Below, one piece after another: positions 8,351 through 18,365 of a stretch of DNA of 64,000 bases. The translations under genes were made by a program, and so were the position numbers. Source of the DNA: Vibrio sp. Isolate34. Lineage in GTDB: Bacteria; Pseudomonadota; Gammaproteobacteria; Enterobacterales; Vibrionaceae. The stretch is from contig NZ_JAKEUO010000024.1 in the NCBI RefSeq assembly GCF_022397915.1, positions 1 to 64,000 of the forward strand, given 5' to 3'. Position 1 is the stretch's first letter. Each line of letters starts with the position of its first letter. The notes beneath the pieces are model-generated. The model saw only the letters and a list, made by a program, of their open reading frames with translations. It ran no database searches and had not been told where the DNA came from.

Positions 8351-8969
8351 AGTAATGCTGGTTGATGATCATCCATTGATGCGCAGAGGTATAAGCCAAT
8401 TACTGAGCTTTGAAGACGAATTCGAAGTGATTGCAGAAGCAAGTAACGGTACTGAAGCAGTTGCTCTCGCTCATGAAGAAGAACCTGATTTGATCCTTTT
8501 GGATCTCAATATGAAGGGCATGTCTGGGTTAGATACCTTGAAAGCACTTCGTACTGACGGTTCAAGCGCAAACATTGTAATCCTGACAGTCTCTGACAGC
8601 CCTGCAGACATTGAAGCGATTGTAAAAGCGGGCGCTGATGGCTACCTGTTGAAAGACACTGAGCCTGATGAACTGATCGAACTGCTTAAGCAAGCACACA
8701 GTGGCGACAAAGCTTACAGCAGTGTGGTTGCTCGTTACCTAAACGACGCTGGCAGCCGCAATGACATCTTCGATCAACTGACTGAACGTGAAATGCAGAT
8801 CCTTCAAGAAGTCGCGAAAGGTTACCGTAACAAGCAGATCGCTGACCATTTGTTCATTTCTGAATCGACAGTTAAGGTACATATGAAGAGTCTGCTGAAA
8901 AAGCTACAAGTGCCTTCACGTACCGCTGCAACCGTTCTTTACCTAGAACGCTACGGAGAAATGAAGTAG
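8337..8969 (+). CDS. narP: Nitrate/nitrite response regulator NarP
   Basis: A 210-residue NarL/FixJ-type regulator. The receiver domain has the acidic pair in MLVDDHPLMRRG, the phosphoacceptor Asp in LILLDLNMKGM and the Lys in YLLKD. The C-terminal LuxR-type helix-turn-helix is LTEREMQILQEVAKGYRNKQ onward. A TTG start at 8337, inside narQ and preceded by GGAAG, gives MTICKVMLVDD; an ATG at 8355 would cut into the first beta strand. It probably controls the divergent nap operon through sites in the shared intergenic region. Confidence 0.92.
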   Translation: MTICKVMLVDDHPLMRRGISQLLSFEDEFEVIAEASNGTEAVALAHEEEPDLILLDLNMKGMSGLDTLKALRTDGSSANIVILTVSDSPADIEAIVKAGADGYLLKDTEPDELIELLKQAHSGDKAYSSVVARYLNDAGSRNDIFDQLTEREMQILQEVAKGYRNKQIADHLFISESTVKVHMKSLLKKLQVPSRTAATVLYLERYGEMK

Positions 8970-9055
8970 GGCTTGTTCCTTTGAAATTAAACTATTTCAA
9001 GCCGTGCTGCTTATTCGTATCTCCACAGCTTTAACGATGTTGAGAAAGTGATATT

Positions 9056-9092
9056 AAAAAGGCGCTGAACTTATTAAGTTCAGCGCCTTTTT
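9056..9092. terminator. Intrinsic terminator after narP
   Basis: GGCGCTGAACTT / AAGTTCAGCGCC is a 12-bp stem with a short loop, flanked by an A run on the left and a T run on the right. It lies between convergent narP and dcuC, so it can act in both directions. Confidence 0.85.
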
Positions 9093-9166
9093 GTTTAAGC
9101 ATTTTATATCTGTATTGGTGTTCTTCGTGTTCTGTGCTTCGTTAATGGAACACAGGAACTTGAGGC

Positions 9167-10534
9167 TTAAGCCGTCATTGGAACCAATACCAGCGTACCG
9201 AAGATAACCGTGATAAGACCACAGATTACTGGTACCGATGTACGCTTAACAACTTCGAATGGGCTGATTTTACCCATACCTGATGTTGCTACTACTACGC
9301 CAGATACTGGAGAGATAGTACGACCTAGGTTTGATGCTTGAAGCATTGGGATAATTAGGAACGCAGGGTTTAGTCCCATTTTCGCTGCTAATGATGGTGC
9401 AAGTTCTACGAAAGCATAGAAAGGTGCGTTACCAGAGCCTGTCGCGATAGCGGCAGCAACCGTAAGACCTGTCAGGATAAGCATTAGTGCGATACCGCCA
9501 GCGCCTGCTGCTTCAGCAAGGCCAATTAGGTTATCAATCGCGCCGATAGACATTAGCCCTTGAGCAAATACACCCGCCGCAACCAACAGCATTACCACGC
9601 CTTTAAATGCTTCTGCCATGCCTTGGTAACAAGAATCTAGGTCTTCTAGCGTTTTCTCACCGTCGAACTTCTTCACAACGTAGTCGATGATCGCGCCAAC
9701 GAAGATAGAACCAACAACGATAGTGTAGATATCAAGCTTAAGGCCTGGGATAGTACGGCCGTTGAATAGGAAAACACCGATGATTGGTAGGAATGGTAGA
9801 GCAGCGTAGAAAGCGGGTGCCGTTGTTTCAATTTCAGAAACGTCTACTTTTTCCATTGGTGTGTTTTCTTTCTTATCTAGGTATTTGTTCCAGAAGAAAG
9901 CAGCCGCAGCCATCACGATGATTGCACAGATAGACACTGGCAGTACCGTTTGAACCGCAAACACATCTAGGTCTAAGCCTGATTTTTCTGCAGCGATAAC
10001 TACGTCACCTGATGTAGGAGAAAGAATGATTGCTGCTGGTGAAGCACATACCGCAACCGCAGCAGGGCGAGAGATACCCATTGCTGTCATCATCGGGAAT
10101 AGTGTTGCCATCAATAGTACGCCAAGGCCTGTTGCAGAACTTACTGCAAGAGACATTAGACACGCTACTATGTACGCAGCAACAAGCAGTGCGTATGGAG
10201 ATTTGATTACAGACAGTGGCTTAGAGAACTGTTTAACTACCACGTTGTTTGCGCCGATGTGAGTCATATAAGAAGCGAAACCACAAAGAAGCATGATTTG
10301 CATGCCTAGGCCGCCGCCACGGTACTGAAGCATGTACTTAACGAATTCTAGTGAGTCGGTAACCATGTTACCTGTTGAAGCTACCTTAGCTGGTAAAACT
10401 GTGTGACCAATAAGGCCAGTAATAAGAAGTAGGGCAAGGCCAGCAGTTAATAATACGCCCGCTGCCTTATAGCCTTTTACAATAAAGTAACCAACAGCGA
10501 TGGTAATCACTAATCCGATCAAGAGCTCTAACAT
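9167..10534 (-). CDS. dcuC: Anaerobic C4-dicarboxylate transporter, DcuC type
   Basis: A 455-residue polytopic inner-membrane carrier with about 12 hydrophobic segments, of the DcuC family, which handles succinate efflux and fumarate/succinate exchange during anaerobic growth. Characteristic conserved stretches are SPAAIILSPTSGDVVIAAE, IATGSGNAPFYAFVELAP and QASNLGRTISPVSGVVV. The ATG at 10534 is preceded by GGAG at good spacing; an in-frame GTG four codons upstream overlaps that site and is less likely. It sits beside the nitrate respiration genes, a sensible anaerobic neighbourhood. Confidence 0.85.
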   Translation of the reverse strand: MLELLIGLVITIAVGYFIVKGYKAAGVLLTAGLALLLITGLIGHTVLPAKVASTGNMVTDSLEFVKYMLQYRGGGLGMQIMLLCGFASYMTHIGANNVVVKQFSKPLSVIKSPYALLVAAYIVACLMSLAVSSATGLGVLLMATLFPMMTAMGISRPAAVAVCASPAAIILSPTSGDVVIAAEKSGLDLDVFAVQTVLPVSICAIIVMAAAAFFWNKYLDKKENTPMEKVDVSEIETTAPAFYAALPFLPIIGVFLFNGRTIPGLKLDIYTIVVGSIFVGAIIDYVVKKFDGEKTLEDLDSCYQGMAEAFKGVVMLLVAAGVFAQGLMSIGAIDNLIGLAEAAGAGGIALMLILTGLTVAAAIATGSGNAPFYAFVELAPSLAAKMGLNPAFLIIPMLQASNLGRTISPVSGVVVATSGMGKISPFEVVKRTSVPVICGLITVIFGTLVLVPMTA

Positions 10535-11191
10535 AGAAATCTCCACAAAGTTTAAAAAATATAAGAAAGTGTTTCAGAATATGACAATGAATGTACAGAA
10601 AACTGCACTGTGGCACGAGGCATAGTTGAGGTTGATATGATCTAAGACAAACATTTTTTGCGATGTTAATTGTGGTTGTAAATCATACATAACTACTGTT
10701 GTTTAGATGTTAATAAACAAATTATATCGCTCGCTAGAATATAGCTTGGATCATTTTTGTTGTGCGAGGTTGCATATGAAGGTTTTGGTTTATAAAATTA
10801 TGATTTTTCTAGCTTAGTGGTAGAAATCAAAAGGAAAGGGTCATTTCTTACATTCAGGAAGGTATTTTTTGAATCTGAAGATTAGAAGATTAGAATCTGA
10901 CGCCTACTTTATTTGGGAAATAGCAGACGCCAGAGTTAAGTCACACAAAAGTTACAGAGTTCGGCCTTTTGGTGAGGAAAGGTTAGTTGATATTTACGTC
11001 CGGATCCGAAATAGAATAAGCGGGCAAGTCAGCACAAGCGACCTTCTTGCAGAAATGAATCATCCCGCGTTGAGTCACCAACAACAGTTCTTTGTCGTTC
11101 AGTGGAATGTAGGTCATCGCATCGGAAGAAAGCACCGCACCTTCACTGATCATGACTTTCTCATAAAACGAGAGATCTCTATCTGGGATGA
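10535..11191. other. Gene-poor region upstream of dcuC and of the lipase remnant
   Basis: No credible gene is seen here. The first 330 bases are AT-rich and should hold the dcuC promoter; an imperfect FNR-like half-site TTGAT lies near 10631. From 10869 a plus-strand frame opens with TTG, but its Arg/Ser-rich sequence resembles no protein I know. The minus strand from about 11213 down to 10983 reads as a more natural peptide (EQIIPDRDLSFYEKVM, then TYIPLNDKELLLVTQRG), possibly a gene fragment of unknown origin. The 5' part of the lipase gene is missing from this position. Confidence 0.45.
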
Positions 11192-12616
11192 TCTGCTCGT
11201 GTTGAGTCTCCTTTTACTGAAGATCGAGAGTCTGAATGCACCATTGATGAGTTTGACCCGAAAGAAAACTGCCCACCACTCTATGAATGGATTACTAATG
11301 CTGATGGTGGCTTCCCTACTGCTGAGATGTCATCCCCTAATGTAATTGAATTCCTCAATATCACGGTTGATATTTATTTGCCAAATTACGAAGACACTCC
11401 AAGGCCGATAGAAACGTCGACCGGATTTCCGACTGCGATATTCATCCACGGTGTTACTGCGGAGCTCGGTACAGCATCGTTGATGGCTGCGGAATATACA
11501 AAAAAAGGTTATGCCGTTGTTGCGATTGATATGCCATATCATGGGGAACGAATGCGTTATGACAACACTGATACTGACCCCAACGATGGCGAAAAAACAG
11601 GAGTAGAAATCAGTGCTCGAGCAAACAAGGCGTTCTTCATCAATATTGATTCTACTTTAGCGCTTCGTTCTAACCTTCAACAATCTGTCTCCGACTTTTT
11701 AGGTCTTCGCTACGCGTTAAGCCAAGAATCTTGGGTAAAAAAGGATGATATTCATTTAATAGGACAATCACTAGGGTGAATCATGTCAGTGATGGTGAGT
11801 GAATTCAGCCAACCTACTCGTAATTTGGGTGATAACTCAGACTTTGCATTTAACACGGTGAACTTTGTTGTACCTGGGCAAGGGCTAACTAATCTGGTTT
11901 TGTCTTCGCAAACCTTAGGCCCAGAAATGTCCGAAGGTGTTAAGAAGTCTCCTGATGTTCAGCGTGGTATTGCTGAGACTGTCATTCCTGATATCTGTAC
12001 CGCAGAGGCAACAAACCAGCAGTGCATTGAAGCACTTCGTGAGTTTGTCGCACTTTCAACAGATAACGCGCTGCTTGTGAGTTAGTTGGAGAATGACATC
12101 TTTGATCTGGTTGTAACTGACCTTAAACAAGGGGTTCAAGCAACGATTGATAGCGCTGATCCTGCTAGCTTCATCTCTCGTCAAGTTGAGGCTGAGCAAC
12201 CAACGCTTTTGTTAGCAGCCGTCGGAGATTGTGGTGAAACCTGTGATGTAGGTGTCGATTACGTGCCAGACAGCGTAATTCCAAACACGGCACCAGATAA
12301 CATTCGCACTGGTACCGAGCCACTTATTACTGCACTTGGGTTAGATCCAATAACAGGCACATCAGACAATAAAAATGAAAAACGTGGCGCTGTTAGAACT
12401 ACCACGGGTGGGCACGGTACATATTTGTTCCCGTATGAAGGTCCTGTTGATGAAGACGGGCTACCAGGTATGCCGGGAGAAAACATGTCTGACGTGCGTG
12501 AAGCGGTGACAACTCAACAAATCGCCGTTGCTTCAATGGTAATGAGTGACGGTGCAGTAGTTGTCATTAATAACGAAGATCACATCGAAACAGAGGTGCC
12601 TGAAGATGAAGAATAA
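11192..12616 (+). pseudogene. volA: VolA-like surface lipase/lysophospholipase, degraded
   Basis: A single reading frame encodes the alpha/beta-hydrolase part of a VolA-like lipase but is interrupted twice in frame. Segments seen are AIFIHGVTAELGTASLMAAE, the YAVVAIDMPYHGER turn, and the nucleophile elbow LIGQSLG. The next codon, where Gly is expected, is TGA (11777-11779), and the frame continues IMSVMVSEFSQP. A TAG at 12083-12085 interrupts LLVS/LENDIF. The C-terminal part ends DEE and overlaps the next gene by 11 bases. The N-terminal lipoprotein region is absent. VolA normally cleaves lysophosphatidylcholine and passes the fatty acid to the adjacent FadL; both genes are broken here. Confidence 0.75.
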
Positions 12617-13758
12617 ACTTTTATTGGGCACTGCCGCCGCTCTTGTCCCTTACCTGACTAATGCGGCTGGATTTCAACTTAACGCGCGGTCTGCAACAAG
12701 CTTAGGCCGTGCATTCGCCGGTGATGCTGTAATGGCATATATCGAACAACCTATGTTATCGGTAGGTGCTGTCTATATCGATAGCGGAATTGATGTGTCG
12801 AATGTCAGTTACACACCTTTAATGGGTGATACCACATCATTGGATGACCAAGAACTTAGCGCAGGTACGTTAGTGCCGAACATCCATTACGTCCATCCAA
12901 TTCAAGACTCAAAGTTCACTTTGGGTGCTACCGTGCATTCCAATTTCGGCACTGATGTTGAGTTTGATGACTCATTTTCAGCAGATGAGTTTGGAGGAAA
13001 AACGGCACTCTCAAGCATCAACGTTGGCTTTGCTGTCGCTTATGAATTATCTGAAAAGATCAACTTGGGCGCAGGTATTGATGTTATCTACGGTGAAGGT
13101 GAAATTCACCGTAAGAACCTACTTGATGTTGATGCCGACGGTTTTGGTTTAGGTGCCAATGTTGGTGCAACGTATCAGGTAAATGAGCGCAATAAATTTG
13201 GTATTACCTACCGGTATAGCCCGGATATTGAAGTGGAAGGTGACATCACAAAAGGCGGAGTTGCTGCCGACAAGATGAATGTACCACTGCCAGATACATT
13301 GGAGTTTTCTGGTTGGCATCAACTTAACGAGCAATGGGCATTTCATTACAGCCTGCAATGGGTGAATTGGTCTGAGTTTGATTCACTGACTTCAGGCTCT
13401 TATGACGATTCAATTAAAGAGTATCGATGGAAAGACGCAGGGCATGTATCGGTGGGGGGGGACTTACACAATGTCGAAAGACGTCGTGCTGCGTGCTGGT
13501 TACATGTATGACATGTCTCCAACCGATGAGCTGACCTCTTTATCGATACCTGATGTGAACCGTCACTGGGTGACTGTTGGCGGAACTTACCACTTCACTG
13601 ATGACAACTCGGTGGATGTAGGTATCGGCTTTATTATCGGAGAATCACAAAATATTGACGAAAGCCTGACGACGATTCCAGGAACGAGTTCCAATATTAC
13701 TGCAGATGTTAGCGCTGATGCTGTTTTACTTGGTGTTCAATATCAACATCGTTTTTAA
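12606..13758 (+). pseudogene. fadL: FadL-family long-chain fatty acid porin, frameshifted
   Basis: An outer-membrane FadL-type barrel for fatty-acid uptake. The signal peptide MKNKLLLGTAAALVPYLTNA precedes the family-typical AGFQLNARSATSLGRAFAG. The frame holds up to AGHVSVGG and then shifts in a run of eight G (13454-13461). Removing one G joins it to TYTMSKDVVLRAGYMYDMSP and on to a normal barrel end, YQHRF, where the terminal Phe is the outer-membrane insertion signal. The joined product would be close to 380 residues. Only the homopolymer disrupts it, so phase variation or a sequencing error is possible. It overlaps the broken lipase gene, as in the volA-fadL arrangement. Confidence 0.8.
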
Positions 13759-13809
13759 CTTTTACTTTGGAGTTTAGAACGAGAACTTTAGGAATCATAT
13801 AAACATTGC

Positions 13810-13834
13810 TGGGCTCGACAGTGAGTTGAGCCCA
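13810..13834 (+). terminator. Weak hairpin after the FadL remnant
   Basis: TGGGCTC and GAGCCCA form a 7-bp stem with an 11-base loop. There is no clear T run after it, so termination is uncertain. Confidence 0.35.
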
Positions 13835-13900
13835 ATCCTCATTATTAGCTGTTTTAGCATTATTTAAATAGCTGGAAGCTCATTAAGTAAAACAATCTGT

Positions 13901-15139
13901 TTGGCTCTGTTTGCCTTACATATCACTCCCACATTTGCCGAAGACTCGCCCCTGATTCCAGTGACCATTGAAAAGGCTCACAAACAAGCATTCACTTCTT
14001 CAATCAACGAAGTCGGCAAAATTAGAGCAACAGATTCTGCTGCATTGACCTTTAGCGCTTCCGACAAAATTCTCGAAATCCATTTCAAAGATGGAGATTC
14101 AGTTAAGAAAGGTGAGCTGATTGCTCAACTAGATAATACCAAAGCGAAAGCCGATTTAGATAAAGCGAGAAGCTCGTTAGCACTGGCGAAATCGAAATTA
14201 AAGCGAGTACAAGAGCTACTGAAAAAGCAGCCTGATTCAATGTCTCAACAAGATGTTGAAGAGCTAAAAGAACAAGCGAACCTTGCAGCCGCTGACTTCC
14301 GTCAGAAAGAGGCGCTAATGAATGATTATTTATTGGTGGCGCCTTTTGATGGCCAGCTAACGAACTTCACTCACTCAGTGGGCAGTAAGATTGATAGTGC
14401 AACCGCGTTGGTCAGTTTGATCAAACTCGATCCTGTCGAAGTTCAGTATTCAATTGGGCAATCGGACCTAGGTAATGCGAAGCTAGGACAGAATGTATCG
14501 ATCCAAGTTGATGCATTTACTGATGAGGCTTTCTCTGGCGTCGTAGACTACATTGCTCCAGCTGTTGACGAAAGCTCAGGCCGAGTAGAGGTTCACGCGC
14601 ACGTGACCAACCCAGAACACCGCTTGGTTCCGGGCATGTTTGCCAAGGTGAGTCAGATGACCAGTGAAGACTCAACGAAAATGGTCGTTTCTCAAAACGC
14701 GGTCCAAGCCAAAGATGCAGAGCGTTTCGTTTGGGTAGTAAATGGAAACAACATTGAACAACGAATCGTTGAGCTCGGTGTAAATACTAATGATGGATAT
14801 GTCGTTGTCGAAGAAGGGTTACAGCTAGGTGATAACGTAGTAGTTACGGGCCAGCAAAACCTAAAGAAAGCCTCTTTAGTTAAGGTTATGAACCCGAATG
14901 TTGAGCAAAAAACAGTAGAGTTGATGCCTCAAAAGGTAACTGAACCGGTTGAACAAACCACTGAAACACTACTTGATGAACAATACCCTGTAGAGCCGAC
15001 GGTTGATTGGACTAACGACTCAAAAGATTCAGAAGAAGAGCCAAATGCAGCCAGCAAAACTAAGGTGACTGCTGAGCAAAGTAGTCAATCAAACAGCAAG
15101 GAAGCGATATCGAAGGAGAGCACGAATGAAGCTTCCTGA
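13901..15139 (+). CDS. RND efflux periplasmic adaptor (membrane fusion protein)
   Basis: A HlyD/AcrA-type adaptor that couples the RND pump encoded next to an outer-membrane channel. After processing at TFA-ED come the barrel-sandwich half (KILEIHFKDGDSVKKGELIA), a coiled-coil hairpin (about residues 80-135) and the second half (LLVAPFDGQLTNF). Beta-barrel and membrane-proximal domains are next, and then an unusual acidic, Thr/Ser-rich tail of about 80 residues. The start is odd. TTG at 13901 leaves only 13 residues of signal. A complete signal peptide (SKTICLALFALHITPTFA) begins one codon after a TTA at 13883, which has GGAAG upstream. It overlaps the pump gene by 14 bases. Confidence 0.85.
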   Translation: MALFALHITPTFAEDSPLIPVTIEKAHKQAFTSSINEVGKIRATDSAALTFSASDKILEIHFKDGDSVKKGELIAQLDNTKAKADLDKARSSLALAKSKLKRVQELLKKQPDSMSQQDVEELKEQANLAAADFRQKEALMNDYLLVAPFDGQLTNFTHSVGSKIDSATALVSLIKLDPVEVQYSIGQSDLGNAKLGQNVSIQVDAFTDEAFSGVVDYIAPAVDESSGRVEVHAHVTNPEHRLVPGMFAKVSQMTSEDSTKMVVSQNAVQAKDAERFVWVVNGNNIEQRIVELGVNTNDGYVVVEEGLQLGDNVVVTGQQNLKKASLVKVMNPNVEQKTVELMPQKVTEPVEQTTETLLDEQYPVEPTVDWTNDSKDSEEEPNAASKTKVTAEQSSQSNSKEAISKESTNEAS

Positions 15140-18100
15140 GATTTGTATTAAGCACCCTGTGTTTGCGTCAGTTCTGAGTATCACCATTGTTTTGCTTGGG
15201 CTTTTGTCGTTTCAAAAGCTCTCAATCCAGTACTTTCCAGAACATAAAACACCGTCAGCAACGGTAACGGCTGCGATCAATGGTGCGAGTGCGGAGTTTA
15301 TGTCACGCAATGTGGCAGATAAACTGATCACCGCGGCAACGGGTCTTGATAGTGTTAAGACCATGACCACGGATTGTCAGGAAGGCACGTGTAATCTAAA
15401 AATCATCTTTGAAGATGACATTAATGACGTCGAATACACTAGCCTGATGAACAATCTTCGCAGTAGTGTTGAGGCTATTGGTGACTTCCCGCCGAGCATG
15501 ACCGATAAACCAACGGTCACCGACGACTCATCAGACACCAGTATGCCAAGTAATATCATCACATTTGTGAACACTGGCAAAATGTCTAAACAAGATATGT
15601 ACGACTACATTAGCCAACAAGTTGTACCTCAGTTTAAACATATTCAAGGTGTTGGTGGTATTTGGGGGCCGTACGGCGGTAGTGAGAAAGCGGTGCGTGT
15701 TTGGTTGCAACCGGATCGTATGATGGCGCTCAACATGAGTGCTTCTGACGTTGTCGGCACTTTAAGTTCATACAACGCAACGTTTACCGCGGGTACCATC
15801 AAGGGGCAAGTGCGAGATTTCTCTATCAATCCAGTAAACCAAGTCACCAGCGTTGATGACGTGCGAGATTTGGTGGTTCGTGTCGATAATGGCAAGATCA
15901 TTCGTATAGGTGATATCGCTGAAGTCAAAATGGGTGAAGAGAGCCTTACACCAAGTATTCTACGTGTAGACGACAACTTAGCAATGTCGATTCAGGTCTT
16001 GCCTCTCAAAAGCGAAAACCCAGTAACGGTTGCTAATAAAGTTAAGAAGCAAATTGATCTGATTCAACCTCAGTTGCCAGAAGGCATTGAGATGAAAATG
16101 GTCTATAACCAAGCGGACTTCATTAAAACGGCGATTGATGAAGGCTTCATGACTTTGGTTGAAGCGATTGTTCTCGTTTCTGCTGTTGTTGTCTTGTTCT
16201 TAGGCTCTGTTCGTGTGGCTTCGATTCCGATCATCACCATTCCCGTGTGTGTGATTGGGGTGTTTGCCGTGATGCATGTACTTGGTTTTAGCATCAATGT
16301 ACTGACGATTTTGGCGATCATCCTTGCAATTGGTTTAGTGGTCGACGATGCGATTGTTGTTGCTGAGAACTGCTACCGTCATATCGAAGAGGGTGGGACA
16401 CCGTTTAATGCGGCAATTAAAGGGTGTCGAGAGATCGTCTTCCCAGTGATTGCTATGACGTTAACATTGGCGGCTGTTTACTTACCAATTGGCTTGATGG
16501 CGGGCTTAACCGCTGACCTGTTTAGACAATTTGCTTTCACGTTAGCAGCAGCGGTCATTATTTCTGGGTTTGTGGCGTTAACGCTTTCGCCAATGATGAG
16601 TGCTTATTTAATGAAGCCTGTATCAACTCCGGCTAAGTGGTATCAAAAGGTTGATGCGAAACTGAATGTGTTATCGGATTTATACACCAAAGAACTGGGC
16701 AAATGGTTTGATCGTAAGGCTCTGATGAGTGGTATTGCTTTGGTACTGATCGCTTTATCTGCCTTAGCGGTTTGGAAAATGCCTCAAGTATTACTTCCAA
16801 CGGAAGATACCGGTTTTGTTGAGGTGACTTCTACGCCACCAACTGGTGTTGGCCGTCAGTACCATTTAGATAACAACGAGCAGCTTAACAGTGTGTTCAA
16901 GGGTAATAGTTCAGTAGAAGCGAACTTATCTTACATTGAAGGTACACCGACTAATCACGTGTTGCTAAAACCATGGGGAGAGCGTGACCAATCTGCAGAT
17001 GAACTGGTGAATGAGTTTATTGCCAAAGCGCAAAGTTCAGTATCTGCGTATGGTATGTCTTTCAAGGTTCGCTCTGCGGATAACTTGAACATTGCGACTA
17101 ACATGATTCTCGAACTCACGACCGTGAACCGTGATACGACAGTCTTGTCTGAAACGGCGAGCAAAGTGGTAGAGGCACTAGAGAATTACGAGGGTGTGAC
17201 CAACATTAAAAACTCGATGTTGCGTGACCAGTTACGCTATGACTTGTCGATAGACCGCAATGCGATTGTGCTATCTGGCGTGGATTACGGCAATGTCACC
17301 AATGCCTTATCGACATTCCTTGGTTCAGTGAAAGCAGCAGATCTACAAGCGGACGATGGCTATACATACCCAATTCAAGTTCAAGTAAACCTGAGCGATC
17401 TTGGTGATTTCAAGGTACTGGATAAGCTGTATGTGGATTCACAATCGGGACAAAGGCTTCCTTTGTCTCAGTTTGTATCGATTAAACAAGTCACATCGGA
17501 ATCGAACTTCAAGACGTTCATGGGTAAAGACAGCGCTGAAATTACGGCAGACTTAATGCCCGGATACACGGCAAGTTATGTTAAAGCCTATATTGATGAT
17601 ACGGTTCCAAGCTTATTGAAACCGGCGCAGAGCTACGAATTCAATGGCATCGTTAAAGATCTAGTTGATTCAACCGCGGGCGCACAAGTGCTGTTCGTAT
17701 TGGCGTTGATTTTCATCTTCCTGATTCTAGCGGCGCAATTTGAAAGCTTTGTCGACCCTATGATCATCTTGTTAACGGTTCCATTATGTATTGTGGGCGC
17801 GATTTTGACGCTGTCGGTATTTGGTCAAAGTCTGAATATTTACTCCAAGATAGGGTTGCTGACATTGGTTGGCCTAGTGACTAAGCACGGTATCTTGCTA
17901 GTGGAGTTTGCGAATGAGAAACGTAAGTCTGGCGCCAGTGCGCAAGAAGCGGCGATCAGCAGTGCTCGTTCAAGGTTGCGTCCTATCTTGATGACGTCAC
18001 TCACGATGATCCTAGGCTCATTGCCGTTAGCACTGGCTGATGGTCCTGGTTCATTGGGTCGAATTAATATTGGTTTGGTACTGGTAGGTGGCTTGTCTGT

Positions 18101-18203
18101 CGGAACTTTCTTCTCATTGTTCTTAGTGCCAGTCGCGTATGTTGGTATGGCGAACCTAAAGCAAATGGACGTATTGACTCGATTGAGAACCAAACCAGCC
18201 TAA
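15126..18203 (+). CDS. RND-family multidrug efflux permease
   Basis: A 1025-residue inner-membrane proton-driven transporter of the AcrB/MexF superfamily, at the normal length. There is one N-terminal helix, a large periplasmic loop, a group of helices with the essential Asp pair in GLVVDDAIVVAENC, a second periplasmic loop, and the C-terminal helix group. The N-terminal KHPVFASVLSITIVLLG and the GLVTKHGILLVEFANE motif are typical. It is translationally coupled to the adaptor gene. No outer-membrane factor is encoded here, so a TolC-like protein elsewhere is probably used. The substrate cannot be told from the sequence. Confidence 0.92.
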   Translation: MKLPEICIKHPVFASVLSITIVLLGLLSFQKLSIQYFPEHKTPSATVTAAINGASAEFMSRNVADKLITAATGLDSVKTMTTDCQEGTCNLKIIFEDDINDVEYTSLMNNLRSSVEAIGDFPPSMTDKPTVTDDSSDTSMPSNIITFVNTGKMSKQDMYDYISQQVVPQFKHIQGVGGIWGPYGGSEKAVRVWLQPDRMMALNMSASDVVGTLSSYNATFTAGTIKGQVRDFSINPVNQVTSVDDVRDLVVRVDNGKIIRIGDIAEVKMGEESLTPSILRVDDNLAMSIQVLPLKSENPVTVANKVKKQIDLIQPQLPEGIEMKMVYNQADFIKTAIDEGFMTLVEAIVLVSAVVVLFLGSVRVASIPIITIPVCVIGVFAVMHVLGFSINVLTILAIILAIGLVVDDAIVVAENCYRHIEEGGTPFNAAIKGCREIVFPVIAMTLTLAAVYLPIGLMAGLTADLFRQFAFTLAAAVIISGFVALTLSPMMSAYLMKPVSTPAKWYQKVDAKLNVLSDLYTKELGKWFDRKALMSGIALVLIALSALAVWKMPQVLLPTEDTGFVEVTSTPPTGVGRQYHLDNNEQLNSVFKGNSSVEANLSYIEGTPTNHVLLKPWGERDQSADELVNEFIAKAQSSVSAYGMSFKVRSADNLNIATNMILELTTVNRDTTVLSETASKVVEALENYEGVTNIKNSMLRDQLRYDLSIDRNAIVLSGVDYGNVTNALSTFLGSVKAADLQADDGYTYPIQVQVNLSDLGDFKVLDKLYVDSQSGQRLPLSQFVSIKQVTSESNFKTFMGKDSAEITADLMPGYTASYVKAYIDDTVPSLLKPAQSYEFNGIVKDLVDSTAGAQVLFVLALIFIFLILAAQFESFVDPMIILLTVPLCIVGAILTLSVFGQSLNIYSKIGLLTLVGLVTKHGILLVEFANEKRKSGASAQEAAISSARSRLRPILMTSLTMILGSLPLALADGPGSLGRINIGLVLVGGLSVGTFFSLFLVPVAYVGMANLKQMDVLTRLRTKPA

Positions 18204-18244
18204 TCTAGCTAATCGATTACGATTAACGTAATTGAAGATACAAA

Positions 18245-18276
18245 AAAGCGCCCACCAATATTATGGTGGGCGCTTT
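18245..18276. terminator. Intrinsic terminator after the RND pump
   Basis: AAAGCGCCCACCA and its near-perfect complement form a GC-rich stem with a 6-base loop, an A run on the left and TTTGTTATTT on the right. It separates the pump from the convergent oxygenase remnant. Confidence 0.85.
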
Positions 18277-18365
18277 GTTATTTACGACTGCTAGTCGCCT
18301 GAACAAGCTAATCCGAACCGAACAGATTAAAACGAAGCGAAGCTATCTAGAATGGTGGAACCTAT

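Noticed and set aside
10869..11345. Plus-strand 158-residue protein starting at TTG
   Set aside because: Its sequence is not protein-like, its end overlaps the lipase frame, and there is no ribosome site. It looks like a chance frame.
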